Part shown: positions 44,488 through 56,999 of the stretch, piece after piece
How positions within the stretch are numbered: position 1 is the stretch's first letter
How the letters are laid out: each line of letters starts with the position of its first letter
Assembly: GCA_037951105.1 (NCBI GenBank)
Contig: JBAMJV010001321.1
Span: 1 to 64,000 of the forward strand
DNA from: Echinarachnius parma
Lineage: Eukaryota > Echinodermata > Echinoidea > Clypeasteroida > Echinarachniidae
Length of the DNA stretch: 64,000 nucleotides
Direction: 5' to 3'
Made by a program: the position numbers and the translations under genes
Notes under the pieces: generated by a model
The model's input: the letters and a program-made list of their open reading frames with translations, nothing else
What the model was told of the DNA's origin: nothing
Databases searched by the model: none

Positions 44488-45540
44488 TGTAAGTACTTTG
44501 TAAATACAGAGTAAGTACTTCAGTTTACATTGTGAGTTTGAGCACATTCAATCCTGATTGTAAAGCCACAAATCCTGTGTACTAGAGGAAGTGAAAGACA
44601 CAATGCAGTCTCGTATGTACAATGCTTGTCTGGTCATTAGTCACACAGTTGCATTGTGAGTCTTAATAAGCTTGGCTTTGATTCCAAGTTGGCAAGTTCA
44701 AGCCGTATAATTTGATTGAATTTTATGAAAATGCATACATGTGGTTTTAATTGCAGTATGTTAGGTTTACTTTAATATGTCATCCATTCATTGATTAATG
44801 AAATGTACCATCGCTCAAGATAATCATTTTGAAAATTATATGTATAGTTTTATACAGACCCTGTAAATGCTGTATTTTTTTGCATAATCATTTTTCACGT
44901 TGGGCAACAGGATAAGACATTGGTCAATGGCGGGTTTTGAAAATGAAACCGACTCACGATTTGATTTATTTTTCCTTTGCAAGCTGCAAATATATGAATG
45001 AACATGAAAATTAATGTTTTTTTCATCTTCCCGCCCCACCCCCCCCCCCCCCCCAAAAAAAAAATAAATAAATAAAATAAAATAAAAACAACATGTTTAC
45101 TAACTAAGTAAAATTTGACATTTTCAAAATGTAAGTGGCCCGAAGCTCAATTTTGGCGGCCCCGGGCCAGTGGGCCTTTGCTTCTTTCAAGCTCTGCATG
45201 CCTTGTGCATGAAAATGTATATCAAGGATGATCTTAAAATATTACATTATCTTGGATTTGGATTTGGATTTGGATTTGGATTTGGATTTGGATTTGGATT
45301 TGGTATTCTGGCATCCCACCAAATATTTCAAGGATTGAGATGTCAAAGTTATTTCTTTGTTGCAAGTTTAATATCTTTTTATGTGATAGCTGGCATGTCA
45401 CCAACATATCAAGGGTGATCGCATTGATACAATTTCTATAAAGTATGATATTGTCTCTAATCAGAAGACAGATGTATTAAACAGGGCTATATACAAGTTC
45501 CATTTGTATAATCCATTAATTGTCACTATTTTGTATTTAA
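44488..45540. other. unassigned region with simple repeats
   Basis: C-run and A-run at 45038-45080, a fragment of the GGCC-rich family at 45118-45196, and (GGATTT)n at 45253-45302. No exon seen. Confidence 0.6.
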
Positions 45541-46097
45541 AGGGATACATAGTTGAGTTCTGGTAAAGAGAGTACAGTTTTGGTGAAACTGAATTTTAGT
45601 AACCAAAACCTGCATCATTACATTACAAACTAATAGTTATAACTAGAAAGGAACACAAAATTACAAATGACGTAGTAAAGATCATGTTATCATTCAAAAA
45701 GAGCCGTTAAAACGTAAGAGGGCGCTCTCTATACACTCATCGGTTTCAACCATTTTTAATAAAATATTGTGCATGTGATGTTTTGTTGAAATAGTGATTA
45801 GATAGAGAAATAACCAACAACTATTTAAATACCTATTTTGTAACTTTTTGAAAAGAGGAAGCATTTTTTTGAATTTATAACAGCTGGTTCAAAATTCTCT
45901 AATAAACCTGGGGTCCCAGCTTTATTACAAATTGTTATATTTATGGATATTTTAGCCATCTCTGAACCGATTTTGATCAAACAAAGATGATTTTATTATT
46001 TAAATATTATGCTCTTTCAAATTTTACACTCAGTTTTTCATTACCTCACAAAAAATAAGTAGTCTAGCGCCCTCTCTACCAAAACTCAACTATCCCT
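45541..46097. mobile_element. TTAA-flanked element, family 2, without SINE insert
   Basis: TTAA at 45537-45540 and 46098-46101; ends AGGGATACATAGTTGAGTTC and AAAACTCAACTATCCCT. 557 bp. Opposite orientation to the copy at 18734, which it matches on both sides of that copy's inserted SINE. Confidence 0.9.
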
Positions 46098-46269
46098 TTA
46101 AGCTTTTATTTCTTGTTGTCAAGCACTTGTTACTGGTATATAAATGTTCTTTGACATAAAGCAGGGCTCATAATTATCGCAGGCCGACTTGCCAGAGGCC
46201 ACTACAAATTTACTTTGGTCCACCATTAGTTTGATAACACCAAAGCGTACTCCCCAACCAAACATACAG

Positions 46270-46680
46270 TACTGTAATTACCCACGCCGATGAAATCGGC
46301 AGGGGGTTATGTAAAGGGTTCCGTATGTTTGTTTGTTTGTTTGTTTGTTTGTTTGTTTGTTTGTTTGTCTGTTTTTTTTTTTTTTTGTTTGTTTGTTTGT
46401 GTACAAGATAACTAGAGAACGGGTGAACGGATTTGCACCAAATTTTCAGGGAATGTTTGGATAGTGACATGGAAGAATCGATTAGATTTTGGTGATGATT
46501 GGTTGACCCCTGCAAATTCTGTGGAACCTTGAAGTTTGAGTATGTATTTAATGCACGTGTGTGCCTAAATAATATCTGCACGTTATAGGCGCGGTATGGT
46601 AACCTCGCTGAATCCAATCGAGCAGCAACTAACAAGTTTAGTCCAGGTGTGCATCGCGATCGCGCGCACGGTACCATATG
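46270..46680. repeat. dispersed repeat with (GTTT)n tract
   Basis: CCGATGAAATCGGCAGGGGG, then GTTCCGTATG and two (GTTT)n blocks around a T-run, then AACTAGAGAACGGGTGAACG and a conserved-looking GGTGATGATTGGTTGACCCC. The minus-strand frame over it is repeat-driven. Confidence 0.6.
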
Positions 46681-47109
46681 TTATGGTACGGTACTTTCGA
46701 TTCCGGGTTAATTAATACGGAACGGAATTGAATTGCAACACGCTGATCTGAACTTTGAAGCGCCAAGAAATTGGTAAGTTTCCGAAAAATACATTTATTT
46801 ATTTAATAATTATTATTGACCCGACACTAATGTGAAGATGAACAGATGTTCATTTTTACATATTGAATACATCTAGACTGGTTAGAATCAGGAAAATAGG
46901 GGAAAATGGATTGATTATACAAAAGTAAAACAGTGTGCAGTCTCATTGTCAATAATTTTGTACACTGCCTCGCCATGGGGCTGCCGCGCCGCAAGCAAGC
47001 GGCCTACACCCTGGCCTAGGCATTTTCACCAAATCGTGCCTAAAACGCGCTGGTTAGCCTGCTGTATGCGATACAACGTACGTCTGTGCATCAACTCTCA
47101 ACAACGTTG

Positions 47110-47280
47110 CCAGATCTGGCATAATTATGCTTTCTGGCATAATTTAGACCCTTTTAGCATCTGGCATTATGCCTGGCATAATTTGGCCTTTTTTTGCAAA
47201 ATTCTGGCATAATTTGACTCTTTTTAGCATAATTCTGGCATAATTTGACTCTTTTTAGCATAATTCTGGCAGAATTTGAA
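47110..47280 (+). repeat. 31-bp minisatellite (TCTGGCATAATTTGACTC units)
   Basis: About five degenerate units of CTGGCATAATTTGACTCTTT and TTAGCATAAT; the last two are nearly identical. Confidence 0.85.
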
Positions 47281-47775
47281 GAAAAAAAAAAGGTCTCGAC
47301 AATCATCACCAATGTTCTGGACGGGAATTTTTTTGGAAGATCCTGGTCTTGGCCTCTGAATTTGTGTAAAAATCCTGGTCTTGCCTCAAAAATGTGGGAC
47401 TGGACCTGGTCTTGGTCTCAAAATCGGCGATCAGCCCTAGCCTCGGCTGCCTTAATTGAAAAAAATTCTACGACTACCCCCCCCCCCCCCCCCCCCCCCC
47501 CGCTTACACAGGATTTTCCCAACCAATCGGTCCTGGTCTAGTTTTAGGATGCATCGGTAAGCAAAACAGGGTTGAGGCCGACGAAGGGGTAGAACAGGGC
47601 TAATGGGAGGCGTGGGTATGCTGACTTTGTCGGCCTTCTAGTTGTTAATGACTTTATTTGTTAGATGACATCGGAATCAGATTCTAGTTTTGGGCCATTA
47701 AAATGTGAAAAAATCTGGTGTTTACTTGCCCAACTTGGCCACAAGGACAACATTATTTATAGCACATACATGTAT

Positions 47776-48000
47776 GCAGGGCTCAACACTAGCACTTGCC
47801 CGCTTGCCCGGGGCAAGTAAAAATAAGTGTCGGGCAAGTAAAATTTAATAAATTGAGTATAGCTTGCTTGGCCAATCGGGCAACAAAATAATTGTTCAAC
47901 TATGAGAGAACAATGTTATTTTGTATGTGTAAATCTCATCTAGAAGTAAGAGGGCAAGTAAATTTTACGTTGGGGCAAGTAAAATGTCAACATTTATGGA
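47776..48000. mobile_element. hAT-like GGCC-rich repeat copy
   Basis: GCAGGGCTCAACACTAGCAC start, TTGCCCGGGGCAAGTAAAAA and GGGCAAGTAAAATTTA. Family as at 39508. Confidence 0.65.
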
Positions 48001-48169
48001 GGCTTGTCACATATATCGTCATTTATTGCTTCTTATCAACCAAAGTGAATTGAACTGTTACCTAAGTTACATTAAATTATTGATGCAATTGACCAGCAAC
48101 ATTTTTTCCTTCAAATTAAGGGACTTTCCCGTTAGTCAATCTTTATACATATGTACAGTCATGATCGCG

Positions 48170-49370
48170 TTATTCTTTCCATACGCGTAAAAACGCGTAT
48201 AACGCACGGGAAAAATAACGCGTATATACGCGTCTTGCGGGAGCGCATTGCAAGGCGCATTTTATTTCATAGCGCCATCTACGGCGACCTATTTTTAAGG
48301 CGCCTCTGCAGTGCACTGCGTGTGCATGCGCCAATGGTATGATGCGTTCCAAAAGCTGGAAATGAGCGAATGAAGTGGTAATTAAAAAAAGATGTTGCGT
48401 CTTAAACAAAAAAATGTTCTTATCGATTTCACTTCATTACAGAACTTATTTTTGTATTATTTTTCGTCCGCTAGAATTGATAGAACTAGCACAATTACGA
48501 TAATAGTATTACCAACAAATTTTCCTGCCCATTTCACTTGATTACGGAGCAGTAGTTTCAATTCATTTTTCGTCCGCTAGAACTGATCAAATCAGCGAAA
48601 TCACAATGATTGTTTGATAGACAAGTTTTCTTCCGGTTTTCACTTGAAAATGGAACTAATTTCTATTTATTTTCGTCTACTAGACTTTTCAGATAAACGT
48701 AACTACGATACTTGTGTTTATTGTATGATTTTCTTACCGACTTTACTTCATAACGGAACTCATTCCGATTTGTTTTTCGTCTTCTAGACAAATCAAATAT
48801 GCTTAATACCTGCGATCAATGTTTTATTGTGAAATAATCTTACCGATTTTGCTTACTTTCAAAACTAAGATTTAAAAAAAAACGGGATCGCATAGAAAGG
48901 CGCTTTTCTTTCTGACGACTTATTTGTTTTTCGCCCGCTAAACGATCGTTGTTTTATTGTTAAATGTTTTTATATATTTTGCTTATTAAAAAAATAGTAC
49001 CATCGTTGTTTTATTGTTAAATGTTTTTATATATTTTGCTTCCTTACGGAATTAACGCCGACTATTTTTAAATTCCTACCTCGAACAGGAAAACGCGTAT
49101 ATACGGGAGCGCTTTGATAAGCGCTTATTATGACTACTTTATTTCTTTTCCGCCCGCTATACGGGAGCGCTTTGATAAGCGCTTTTTATTATGACTACTT
49201 TATTTCTTTTTCCGCCCGCTAGACTTATTAAAAAAGCGTAATTACGATCATTGTTTGCTTGTGAAATTCTTACCGATGTTGCTCCCTTATACGGAACTAA
49301 TTTCCATCATTTTTGAATGCGTACCTCGAACGTGGAAACGCGTATATATATACCTTTATCCCGTTATACG
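48170..49370 (-). repeat. ACGCGT-rich array, inverted half
   Basis: Degenerate units in the opposite orientation to the array at 49380: TTTTTCGTCCGCTAGA, CTTACCGATTTTGCTTCC, GGAACTAATTTC and AACGCGTATATACGGGAGCG. Repeated sub-blocks GAGCGCTTTGATAAGCGCTT occur at 49105 and 49160. Confidence 0.8.
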
Positions 49371-49379
49371 CGTTTTTTC

Positions 49380-51250
49380 CCGTTAGAGGTACGCATTTAA
49401 AAATGAGCGAAATTAGTTCCGTATAAGGAAGCAACATCGGTAAGAATTTTCACAACAAAACAATGAACGTATTCTGGCTAATTAAAGAACAACTAATAAT
49501 GAAAAAATGCTAATTACGCTTAAGTCTAGCGGGCGAAAAAGCAACATGAACAAAAACATTTAACAATATAACAATGATCGTAATTAAAAGTAAGTCGTTG
49601 TTATGTAATGCGCCTAACTATATGCGCTCCCAATTTTTAACGGGAAAAAACGCGTATAACGGGAAAAAGGCGTGTATATACGCGTTTCCCCGTTCGAGGT
49701 ACGCATTTAAAAATGAGCGAAATTAGTTCCGTATAAGGAAGCAACATCGGTAAGAATTTTCACAACAAAACAATGAACGTATTCTGGCTAATTAAAGAAC
49801 AACTAATAATGAAAAAATGCTAATTACGCTTAAGTCTAGCGGGCGAAAAAGCAACATGAACAAAAACATTTAACAATATAACAATGATCGTAATTAAAAG
49901 TAAGTCGTTGTTATGTAATGCGCCTAACTATATGCGCTCCCAATTTTTTTTTTTACGGGAAAAAAACGCGTATAACGGGAAAAAGGCGTGTATATACGCG
50001 TTTCCCCGTTCGAGGTACGCATTTAAAAATGAGCGAAATTAGTTCCGTATAAGGAAGCAACATCGGTAAGAATTTTCACAACAAAACAATGAACGTATTC
50101 TGGCTAATTAAAGAACAACTAATAATGAAAAAATGCTAATTACGCTTAAGTCTAGCGTGCGAAAAAGCAACATGAACAAAAACATTTAACAATATAACAA
50201 TGATCGTAATTAAAAGTAAGTCGTTGTTATGTAATGCGCCTAACTATATGCGCTCCCAATTTTTAACGGGAAAAAAACGCGTATAACGGGAAAAAGGCGT
50301 GTATATACGCGTTTCCCCGTTCGAGGTACGCATTTAAAAATGAGCGAAATTAGTTCCGTATAAGGAAGCAACATCGGTAAGAATTTTCACAACAAAACAA
50401 TGAACGTATTCTGGCTAATTAAAGAACAACTAATAATGAAAAAATGCTAATTACGCTTAAGTCTAGCGGGCGAAAAAGCAACATGAACAAAAACATTTAA
50501 CAATATAACAATGATCGTAATTAAAAGTAAGTCGTTGTTATGTAATGCGCCTAACCATATGCGCTCCCAATTTTTAACGGGAAAAAACGCGTATAACGGG
50601 AAAAAGGCGTGTATATACGCGTTTCCCCGTTCGAGGTACGCATTTAAAAATGAGCGAAATTAGTTCCGTATAAGGAAGCAACATCGGTAAGAATTTTCAC
50701 AACAAAACAATGAACGTATTCTGGCTAATTAAAGAACAACTAATAATGAAAAAATGCTAATTACGCTTAAGTCTAGCGGGCGAAAAAAAAATGACTAGTC
50801 ATAATGAAAAGCGCTTCTCGAAGCGCTCCCGTATACGCGTTTTATCCCATTCGAGGTACGCATTTAAAAATGATCGACATTAATTCCGTAAGAAGCAACA
50901 TGAACAAAAACATTTAACAATATAACAATGATCGTAATTAAAAGTAAGTCGTTTTATGTAATGCGCCTAACTATATGCGCTCCCAATTTTTAACGGGAAA
51001 AAACGCGTATAACGGGAAAAAGGCGTGTATATACGCGTTTCCCCGTTCGAGGTACGCATTTAAAAATGAGCGAAATTAGTTCCGTATAAGGAAGCAACAT
51101 CGGTAAGAATTTTCACAACAAAACAATGAACGTATTCTGGCTAATTAAAAAACAAATAATAATGAAAAAATGCTAATTACGCTTAAGTCTAGCGGGCGAA
51201 AACAAAATGACTAGTCATAATGAAAAGCGCTTCTCGAAGCGCTCCCGTAT
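49380..51250 (+). repeat. ACGCGT-rich tandem array, about 310-bp units
   Basis: The marker CGCGTTTCCCCGTTCGAGG is at 49681, 49997, 50308, 50618 and 51034 (spacings 316, 311, 310, 416). Units contain ATTTAAAAATGAGCGAAATT, AGTTCCGTATAAGGAAGCAA, AAGTCTAGCGGGCGAAAAA and AACGCGTATAACGGG. The long unit has an extra AAGCGCTTCTCGAAGCGCT palindrome, also at the array end, which stops at a C-run (51255-51274). Confidence 0.95.
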
Positions 51251-51274
51251 ACGCCCCCCCCCCCCCCCCCCCCC

Positions 51275-52700
51275 GCCTACATACCAGACTCATTTTGCTG
51301 ACGCAGACGTTCGGACCGCATCATTGCCTTGCATGTTTTTCATTTGTTTGTTTATTTTTTTCGTTTTGTCTTGGTACGTTTTTATTTGTTTACGTTGTTG
51401 CATGATTCACGGAACTTTATTTTTAACAGGTGACATAAACAAACATCTTTTGTTTTAATTTGCTTTACATTTAAATAACCCTTACCCCGTTTCATGAAAC
51501 ATTCTATGTGAGTTACTTTCATATCAATAGTAACTACCAGGAAATTCTCGAATTTGATTCGATGAAACCAGTACTGTCATGGTAGTTACTAGCAGAGATA
51601 TTATTATATTCCTGTTTTATGGACTACCGTATTTTTTTCTATAAACTAATTTCTTATTTGCTACTTTTTGTGAAATTGAGGGTCAATTCATATATTCAGT
51701 CTTATAATTTTCAGTTGTGTTTATATTAATTTCGTCTTTGATTCCGTTTTTGATACCGTTGATTTACCATTGGGGCCATGATATGTTCATTTGTGTAACA
51801 GTAAAGGCCCACTGGACACAACAGTGGTGTCATTGTTGTCTGGTAATGCATATTCTGAGTCATGGAAGAGGTCATCGTTATATTTCATGAGCAGCGCAAA
51901 TATTCATTACCGGACATGGTTGTGGCTGTATTAGTCTCAATAAGCACAACTAGGTACATTACTGATGCAAGCCAAACGACACAAATTCCTATGTTTTATG
52001 ATCGTTCTTACTAATCAACACGTTACTACTTAAACTAACATCTTTCGAATTTTGCTGCGTTGTTACTTTATACAACCATGCCCATGTTTGAGCTGAGCTG
52101 TCGTTCGACATGTCATTCACACGTACATGTAAGTTTTTTTGAATTTATATATCGGTTTTGCATGTATTCGTTAACTTTCTTACTCGTTAATCGAATTTTC
52201 ATTTGACTATACTGTCTGTTGGTACTGCATTATTCCTTTATTTTTGTTTCGTTTAGAATTGACATTGTTATTGTTAACATTTCCGTTCTTGTTATAGATT
52301 GTTCGAATCACATCTCCCATGACTAATTAGTGTTAATCTAGATCATTTATTCATGAAAATTGTTCGACATACTTGCTATTTGTGTTGATAGATTCTCTTT
52401 TGACAGAAGGAATGATCGATCATTTTACAATGTTGGTTTGAAATGTATATTTTCTGCTTGCTTTGCATATAATTGATATATGTTTATGGTTCAAATGATG
52501 GTACACGATTACTTACGAAACTTTATAAGGAATAATCTGGATATTGTTTCATTACAAAATGTAGTGGCGTTATATTTTGAGACACCCCGTAATGTTTTGC
52601 GGCTGAGAATGCAAATTTATTTTACCTATTATCATTTTTTATGCAGAATTAACTCTAATTGCATGGAGGACGACTCTCATCGTTTCTTCTTTCGTATCTT
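51275..52700. other. unassigned AT-rich region
   Basis: No recognised repeat or exon. An open frame at 52480-52755 (starts MFMVQMMVHDY) is not recognised and has unconvincing composition. Confidence 0.5.
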
Positions 52701-52855
52701 CCAGGCATCAGCGAAGTTCCACACCTTGTCATGGCGAACGGAGCGTGTAGATTGCTGACTGCTAAATCCACTACCGGATACAATCACTGACAATATATTT
52801 GCGTCCAAGGTGAAGACTTGAGCCCAGTCTCAGGATTTATCATCTCCTTCTGCAG

Positions 52856-52971
52856 CCAAATCTAGCCCGGGCAGCGCGGCCAAAACTTGCCGGGATGGTG
52901 CTGCGAAATCAACCCCTACTGGTGCCGAACAAGAAGCTCTACGTATACCCAGCCGATCAACTGTCCACTGA
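52856..52971 (+). other. exon-like segment of unknown identity
   Basis: A GC-richer island after CTTCTGCAG at 52855. In the phase left by exon 8 it reads (A)KSSPGSAAKTCRDG, then AAKSTPTGAEQEALRIPSRS and TVH*, a short Ser/Ala-rich tail. It could be an alternative terminal exon of the p85-like gene, an exon of another transcript, or chance. The opposite strand is open over the same bases too. No homology recognised. Confidence 0.15.
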
Positions 52972-53004
52972 ATGACGAATGAACTAAATTTGAACGAATT
53001 GGAA

Positions 53005-53042
53005 TATGGATATAATTATCATGGTAAAAATGATACTTTGGT
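53005..53042 (+). repeat. direct repeat pair (with 53844-53880)
   Basis: GAATATGGATATAATTATCA followed by TGGTAAAAATGATAC occurs at both places, about 840 bases apart, in otherwise dissimilar sequence. Confidence 0.75.
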
Positions 53043-54319
53043 TTTCCGGCTCAATTTTGAGATTGTGCCAACCAAATTGACAATAGGAGTAAACGAATTC
53101 ACGCGATTTGCGATCACCGTGTCGAAGCAGCATTCAAGTTCTTCAATATATCGTTTATATTGTTCAAAATCACATTTTCATCTATCATGATTATAGTAAT
53201 TCAAAATTGTATGTAGTTGCTGCTGGCGCTTGTGCACATTCACGAATTTGAGTGCCCATTAAATAACTCTTGTGTCGATTCACAAAGGCGTATACTTGAG
53301 AAACATGCAAGAATTCGTGCGCATCTTTCTGGAATTTGAAAAAACGATACAAACGATCACGCGCCAATGCGTGATTTTCAATGACTTTTAATAAATTCGG
53401 TTGATAAGAAAGTGTCAAATTGAGCTGGAAAATCAATATTATATTTATTTTTAATTCAATCTAAAATTGATATACAACTAACGAATGGGCTTTTTGTGAT
53501 AGTCAAATCTATTACCGAGATGAGCTCACAATGATTTTTGTATTAATAATATTTGCATACATTACAGAAGCGGTCTTTTAGTGTAGTTGCATCTTTTTGA
53601 TGTGCACACGGAACACACGTCACGCTCGGCTTCCTATGTTGAATACGATTTTGGGGGTCAAACGCAACCTTCGTTTATATTTATTCAATAACCTAGTCTA
53701 AAGTGTAATGAATGTTATTTTGCTATTAGTTGTATTTTTATATTTCTAATTTAATTGATCAATCAATAATATGTGCAGCATTTATGTTGTTTTATATCAA
53801 GATTAAACCTAATCATTTTTTTTAACTATAGAGAATAGTTGAATATGGATATAATTATCATGGTAAAAATGATACGTTGGTATATAAACTGCAGTATCTT
53901 AATATTTTGTATATGATTTATTTTTAAAGTCACTGTATTTTTAAAGTATTGAACTAAATCACAGAAACAGTACTAGCTATTAGGTATATTTTAGAACAAC
54001 CTGTAATCAGAGCAAGCACGATGGTAGCTGTGATGCAACACATTGTGGTCTATATTCGCCCAGACCACTGGAATGTGGCACACACAACATAACCCAGCAG
54101 GAGGTCAACCACTGACCTCCTGCATCGACCATAGCTGAGCAATGTCAGCTGTTCAGTAAATTACATCTTTACATGTATATACTGTATAATTGTCTGTAGG
54201 GAGAGATCCACTTTTGCACGCCAAAATTTAAAAGCGAGGCTATTGTCTTATATGAAAGGAAATGTCATTTAATAATAAAATGACCACTTAAGATGTTACC
54301 TTATTTTATTCTTTGTTGA

Positions 54320-54686
54320 CAGTGTTTCTCAACCTTTTTTTAACCCTATGCCCACTTTAGCTCTTTCGAATTTCATCGAGGCGCATCTTACAAAAACATA
54401 TTAGGAAACAAATTACAATAAACCAGATAATAGAAAACTGTGTGGTATAATGTCAGTTGCAATGCCAAAAAATTGTTTACATATCTTTAATGGGTCACTT
54501 GTGTTTGCTTGTGGGAAATAAGGTCAAATCGTGGTAACATGTAACATAATATGAAAAGTTGAGCTATGGTCAATTAGAATGAGAGACGTCTCATTTTGGG
54601 GTTTTTTCGCGGCCCATTTTCGCGGCCCACCTGAAAGAGGTCCGCAGCCCACCAGTGGGCCGCGCACCGCTGGTTGAGAAACACTG
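54320..54686. mobile_element. hAT (Charlie-like) MITE remnant
   Basis: Ends CAGTGTTTCTCAACC and GGTTGAGAAACACTG, the well-known terminal motif of hAT/Charlie elements. 367 bp. Flanking 8-mers differ, so the duplication has decayed or the element was rearranged. Confidence 0.85.
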
Positions 54687-55419
54687 TATTAAAGCAAACA
54701 TAATTGTTTTAGATGAAATTGCTAATAAGGATCTATTCTCTGTCCAAATAATGAGTATCTGTTTTGCATTGGACTTTCATATGTGCCGCTATAAAGAATT
54801 GATAAGTTTCTTTTTGAGCTCGATGTATTACAAATGGTTGGGTTTATGCATATTTACGTTTTATGATCAGATTTCGATCGAATAAAGTACACACAAAAAA
54901 ACTACCCCTCACGTAAAATGTGTATATGTTTATTAACCGAACACAAACGGTAACTTCCCGGCCCATAATTTCATAACCGATTATTGTTTCAATACGTCAT
55001 CTTGGCACAATATTGGCACAGTTGTTAGGTTAAATGTGCGAAAATCAGAGATTTTCATTACTTTCTGGTATAATGAGCACAAATTGACAAAATGGCCCAA
55101 TTCAGAAGCCACAAGGTATTATACGTGCCTGTACATTGTTGTGAATCCGTATGTGGCGGAATACATTGATCATGGCTTATTGATATTTCATTCATTTTGA
55201 TTTTGTGATGGCACATGTTTTATAATGCATTAGTTGCAATTGTAAAACAGTGTATTTTTTAAAAATTTCCAACTATTCATAATTTGTAATGATGATAGTT
55301 TTTTGCGCTTTTGAAATATGACTATTTCTTCTGTAACGTGTGCTCACTAAACCATGGATTAATGGTTACCTCTTACGTTAACACATCGTTTTCCTAATGC
55401 TATGGTCACAACCCCTAAA

Positions 55420-55775
55420 AGTAGCCTGCTCGGCGGCCGGGCGGCGAGTTTTTTAGCCAAAATCGCTCGGTCGCCCAGCGGCTGCCACCCAGGCACCGCT
55501 GGTTTTTAGGCATCGCTCAGTCGCCGCTGAAGTTTTAGCGCGGAGTTAAAATTTGGGCGGCGCCTGCTCACTTTTCACTCGCCGCCCATAATACTCTCGG
55601 TGGCCGAGCGGTCGCCGCCCGGGCACCGACCTAATCGAGCGGTCACCGTCGGGCGATTTAAATAAAAAAAATATGTCAAATAAGCCATCGGCTGACGAGC
55701 GGTCGCCGTCCGGTCACCGCTGGGAGATCAGTCGGTCACCGGGCGGCGACCGCTCGGCAGCCGATGACCCATTTG
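55420..55775. repeat. GC-rich degenerate minisatellite
   Basis: Many irregular copies of CTCGG(T/C)CGCC, GAGCGGTCGCCG and GGGCGGCGA in both orientations, unlike the surrounding AT-rich DNA. Confidence 0.75.
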
Positions 55776-55780
55776 ACCTA

Positions 55781-56327
55781 TACAGGGTGGCCCCCCACCC
55801 CCCCCCCCCCCCAAAAAAAAAAAAACGGAACGGGGCACCTCCCAAATAAAATAACACGTTTTATGTCCATCGGATAGAGTGTCTTTTCAAATGAACAACG
55901 ATACCAAGAACAGTCAATTTGGTCATGTAGTTTTTGTTTTAGGACCCTGTGAGTGACACCATGTCAGGTTACTTTTTTTTGACATTTGTTATTAAGCCAC
56001 CGCGTGATGAATTGCACGAACCGCCTCTCATATCGTTGAGCATCGCGCACTATTGTTAGTGTGCACTCAGCCGTGTGCCGAGAGAATGGGCCTGCTCGCT
56101 GAATGGTATTACGGGCAAGGCGTGCAGTTAAACTGGCATTGACTATGTCGAAATCGACACTTGACATGGTCTCACTCACGGCGTCCTTTAACAAAAACTA
56201 CCTGACCAAAATTATTGTTCTTGGTATTGTTTTTCATTGGAAAGGACACCCTATCTGATGAACATAAACATTATGGTATCATGTTTTGGGAAGTGCCCCG
56301 TTCCGTTCTTTTTTGGGCCACCCTGTA
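55781..56327. mobile_element. mariner-like element remnant, TACAGGGTGGCC ends
   Basis: TACAGGGTGGCCC at the left and GGGCCACCCTGTA at the right, then AACGGAACGGGGCAC and GTGCCCCGTTCCGTT, and inner inverted ACCAAGAACA sequences. 547 bp, TA-flanked. A minus-strand frame at 55967-56194 (starts MLKDAVSETM) lies between the arms and may be the decayed end of a transposase, but I do not see the DD(E/D) catalytic residues. Confidence 0.8.
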
Positions 56328-56374
56328 TTTTACCTAAATCGAGCATTGTTGGAAAATAGGCGCTCCACAAAAAA

Positions 56375-56575
56375 GTGTGTGTATGTGTGCGCGCCTGTCT
56401 TTGTGTGTGTGAGTGTGTGTCTGTGTGTGCGTGTGTGCGTGTGTGTGTCTGTGTGACTTTCAGATGCAAAGGTATCTAGAAAATGTGTTAAACATGCATA
56501 CTTGTTTTGTAAGTTGATTCATATTCTGTTCGCATACACACACGAACACACACACATACACACTCACACATCCAT
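56375..56575. repeat. (TG)n and (CA)n simple repeats
   Basis: GTGTGTGAGTGTGTGTCTGT-type tract at 56400-56455 and a CACACACGAACACACACACA tract at 56535-56570. Confidence 0.9.
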
Positions 56576-56999
56576 AATGCGAGTCTATGTTTAATCATAT
56601 GTTTACTCTTTCATGTACCAACGCAATATATGTGCTTTAAAAATTAATGTAAAAACGGCCCAAGTCCTTAATTCTAAAAACAAGTTTGGGCTAAAAAAGT
56701 TTCCTATCTACGTCACTAAAATATGACACCGTACTTAAGTGATAGGTGAGTTTTGTTGCAATGATTTATTGTTCGATAATGAAAAACTAAGTGAAAATTT
56801 TGTTAATAACACAATATTTTAATGACCGAATAAACTTCATTTTATCAAACTTTTATCAGAAACAACTGAAATGTCCATAATCATAATCATTTGCAGTACA
56901 TGTGGATTATGTTTAAAAAACTTATTAATGTAATTTTGAACCAGCCTTTAACAAAAATGCTTCCTCTTCTTCAAAAAGTAACAAAATGGGTATTTAAAG

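Noticed and set aside
46210-46677. 155-codon minus-strand frame
   Set aside because: Runs through (GTTT)n and a dispersed repeat; Lys/Thr/Asn/Gln-rich stretch is repeat-derived.
39269-51250. Possible CRISPR array because of regular repeats
   Set aside because: Repeats are contiguous monomers without unique spacers, there are no cas genes, and the window is clearly eukaryotic.
53191-53436. 81-codon minus-strand frame
   Set aside because: Composition is not absurd, but no motif, splice partner or conserved neighbour can be seen.
55964-56194. Active mariner transposase
   Set aside because: Only 76 codons inside a 547-bp element with no visible DD(E/D) residues; treated as a remnant.
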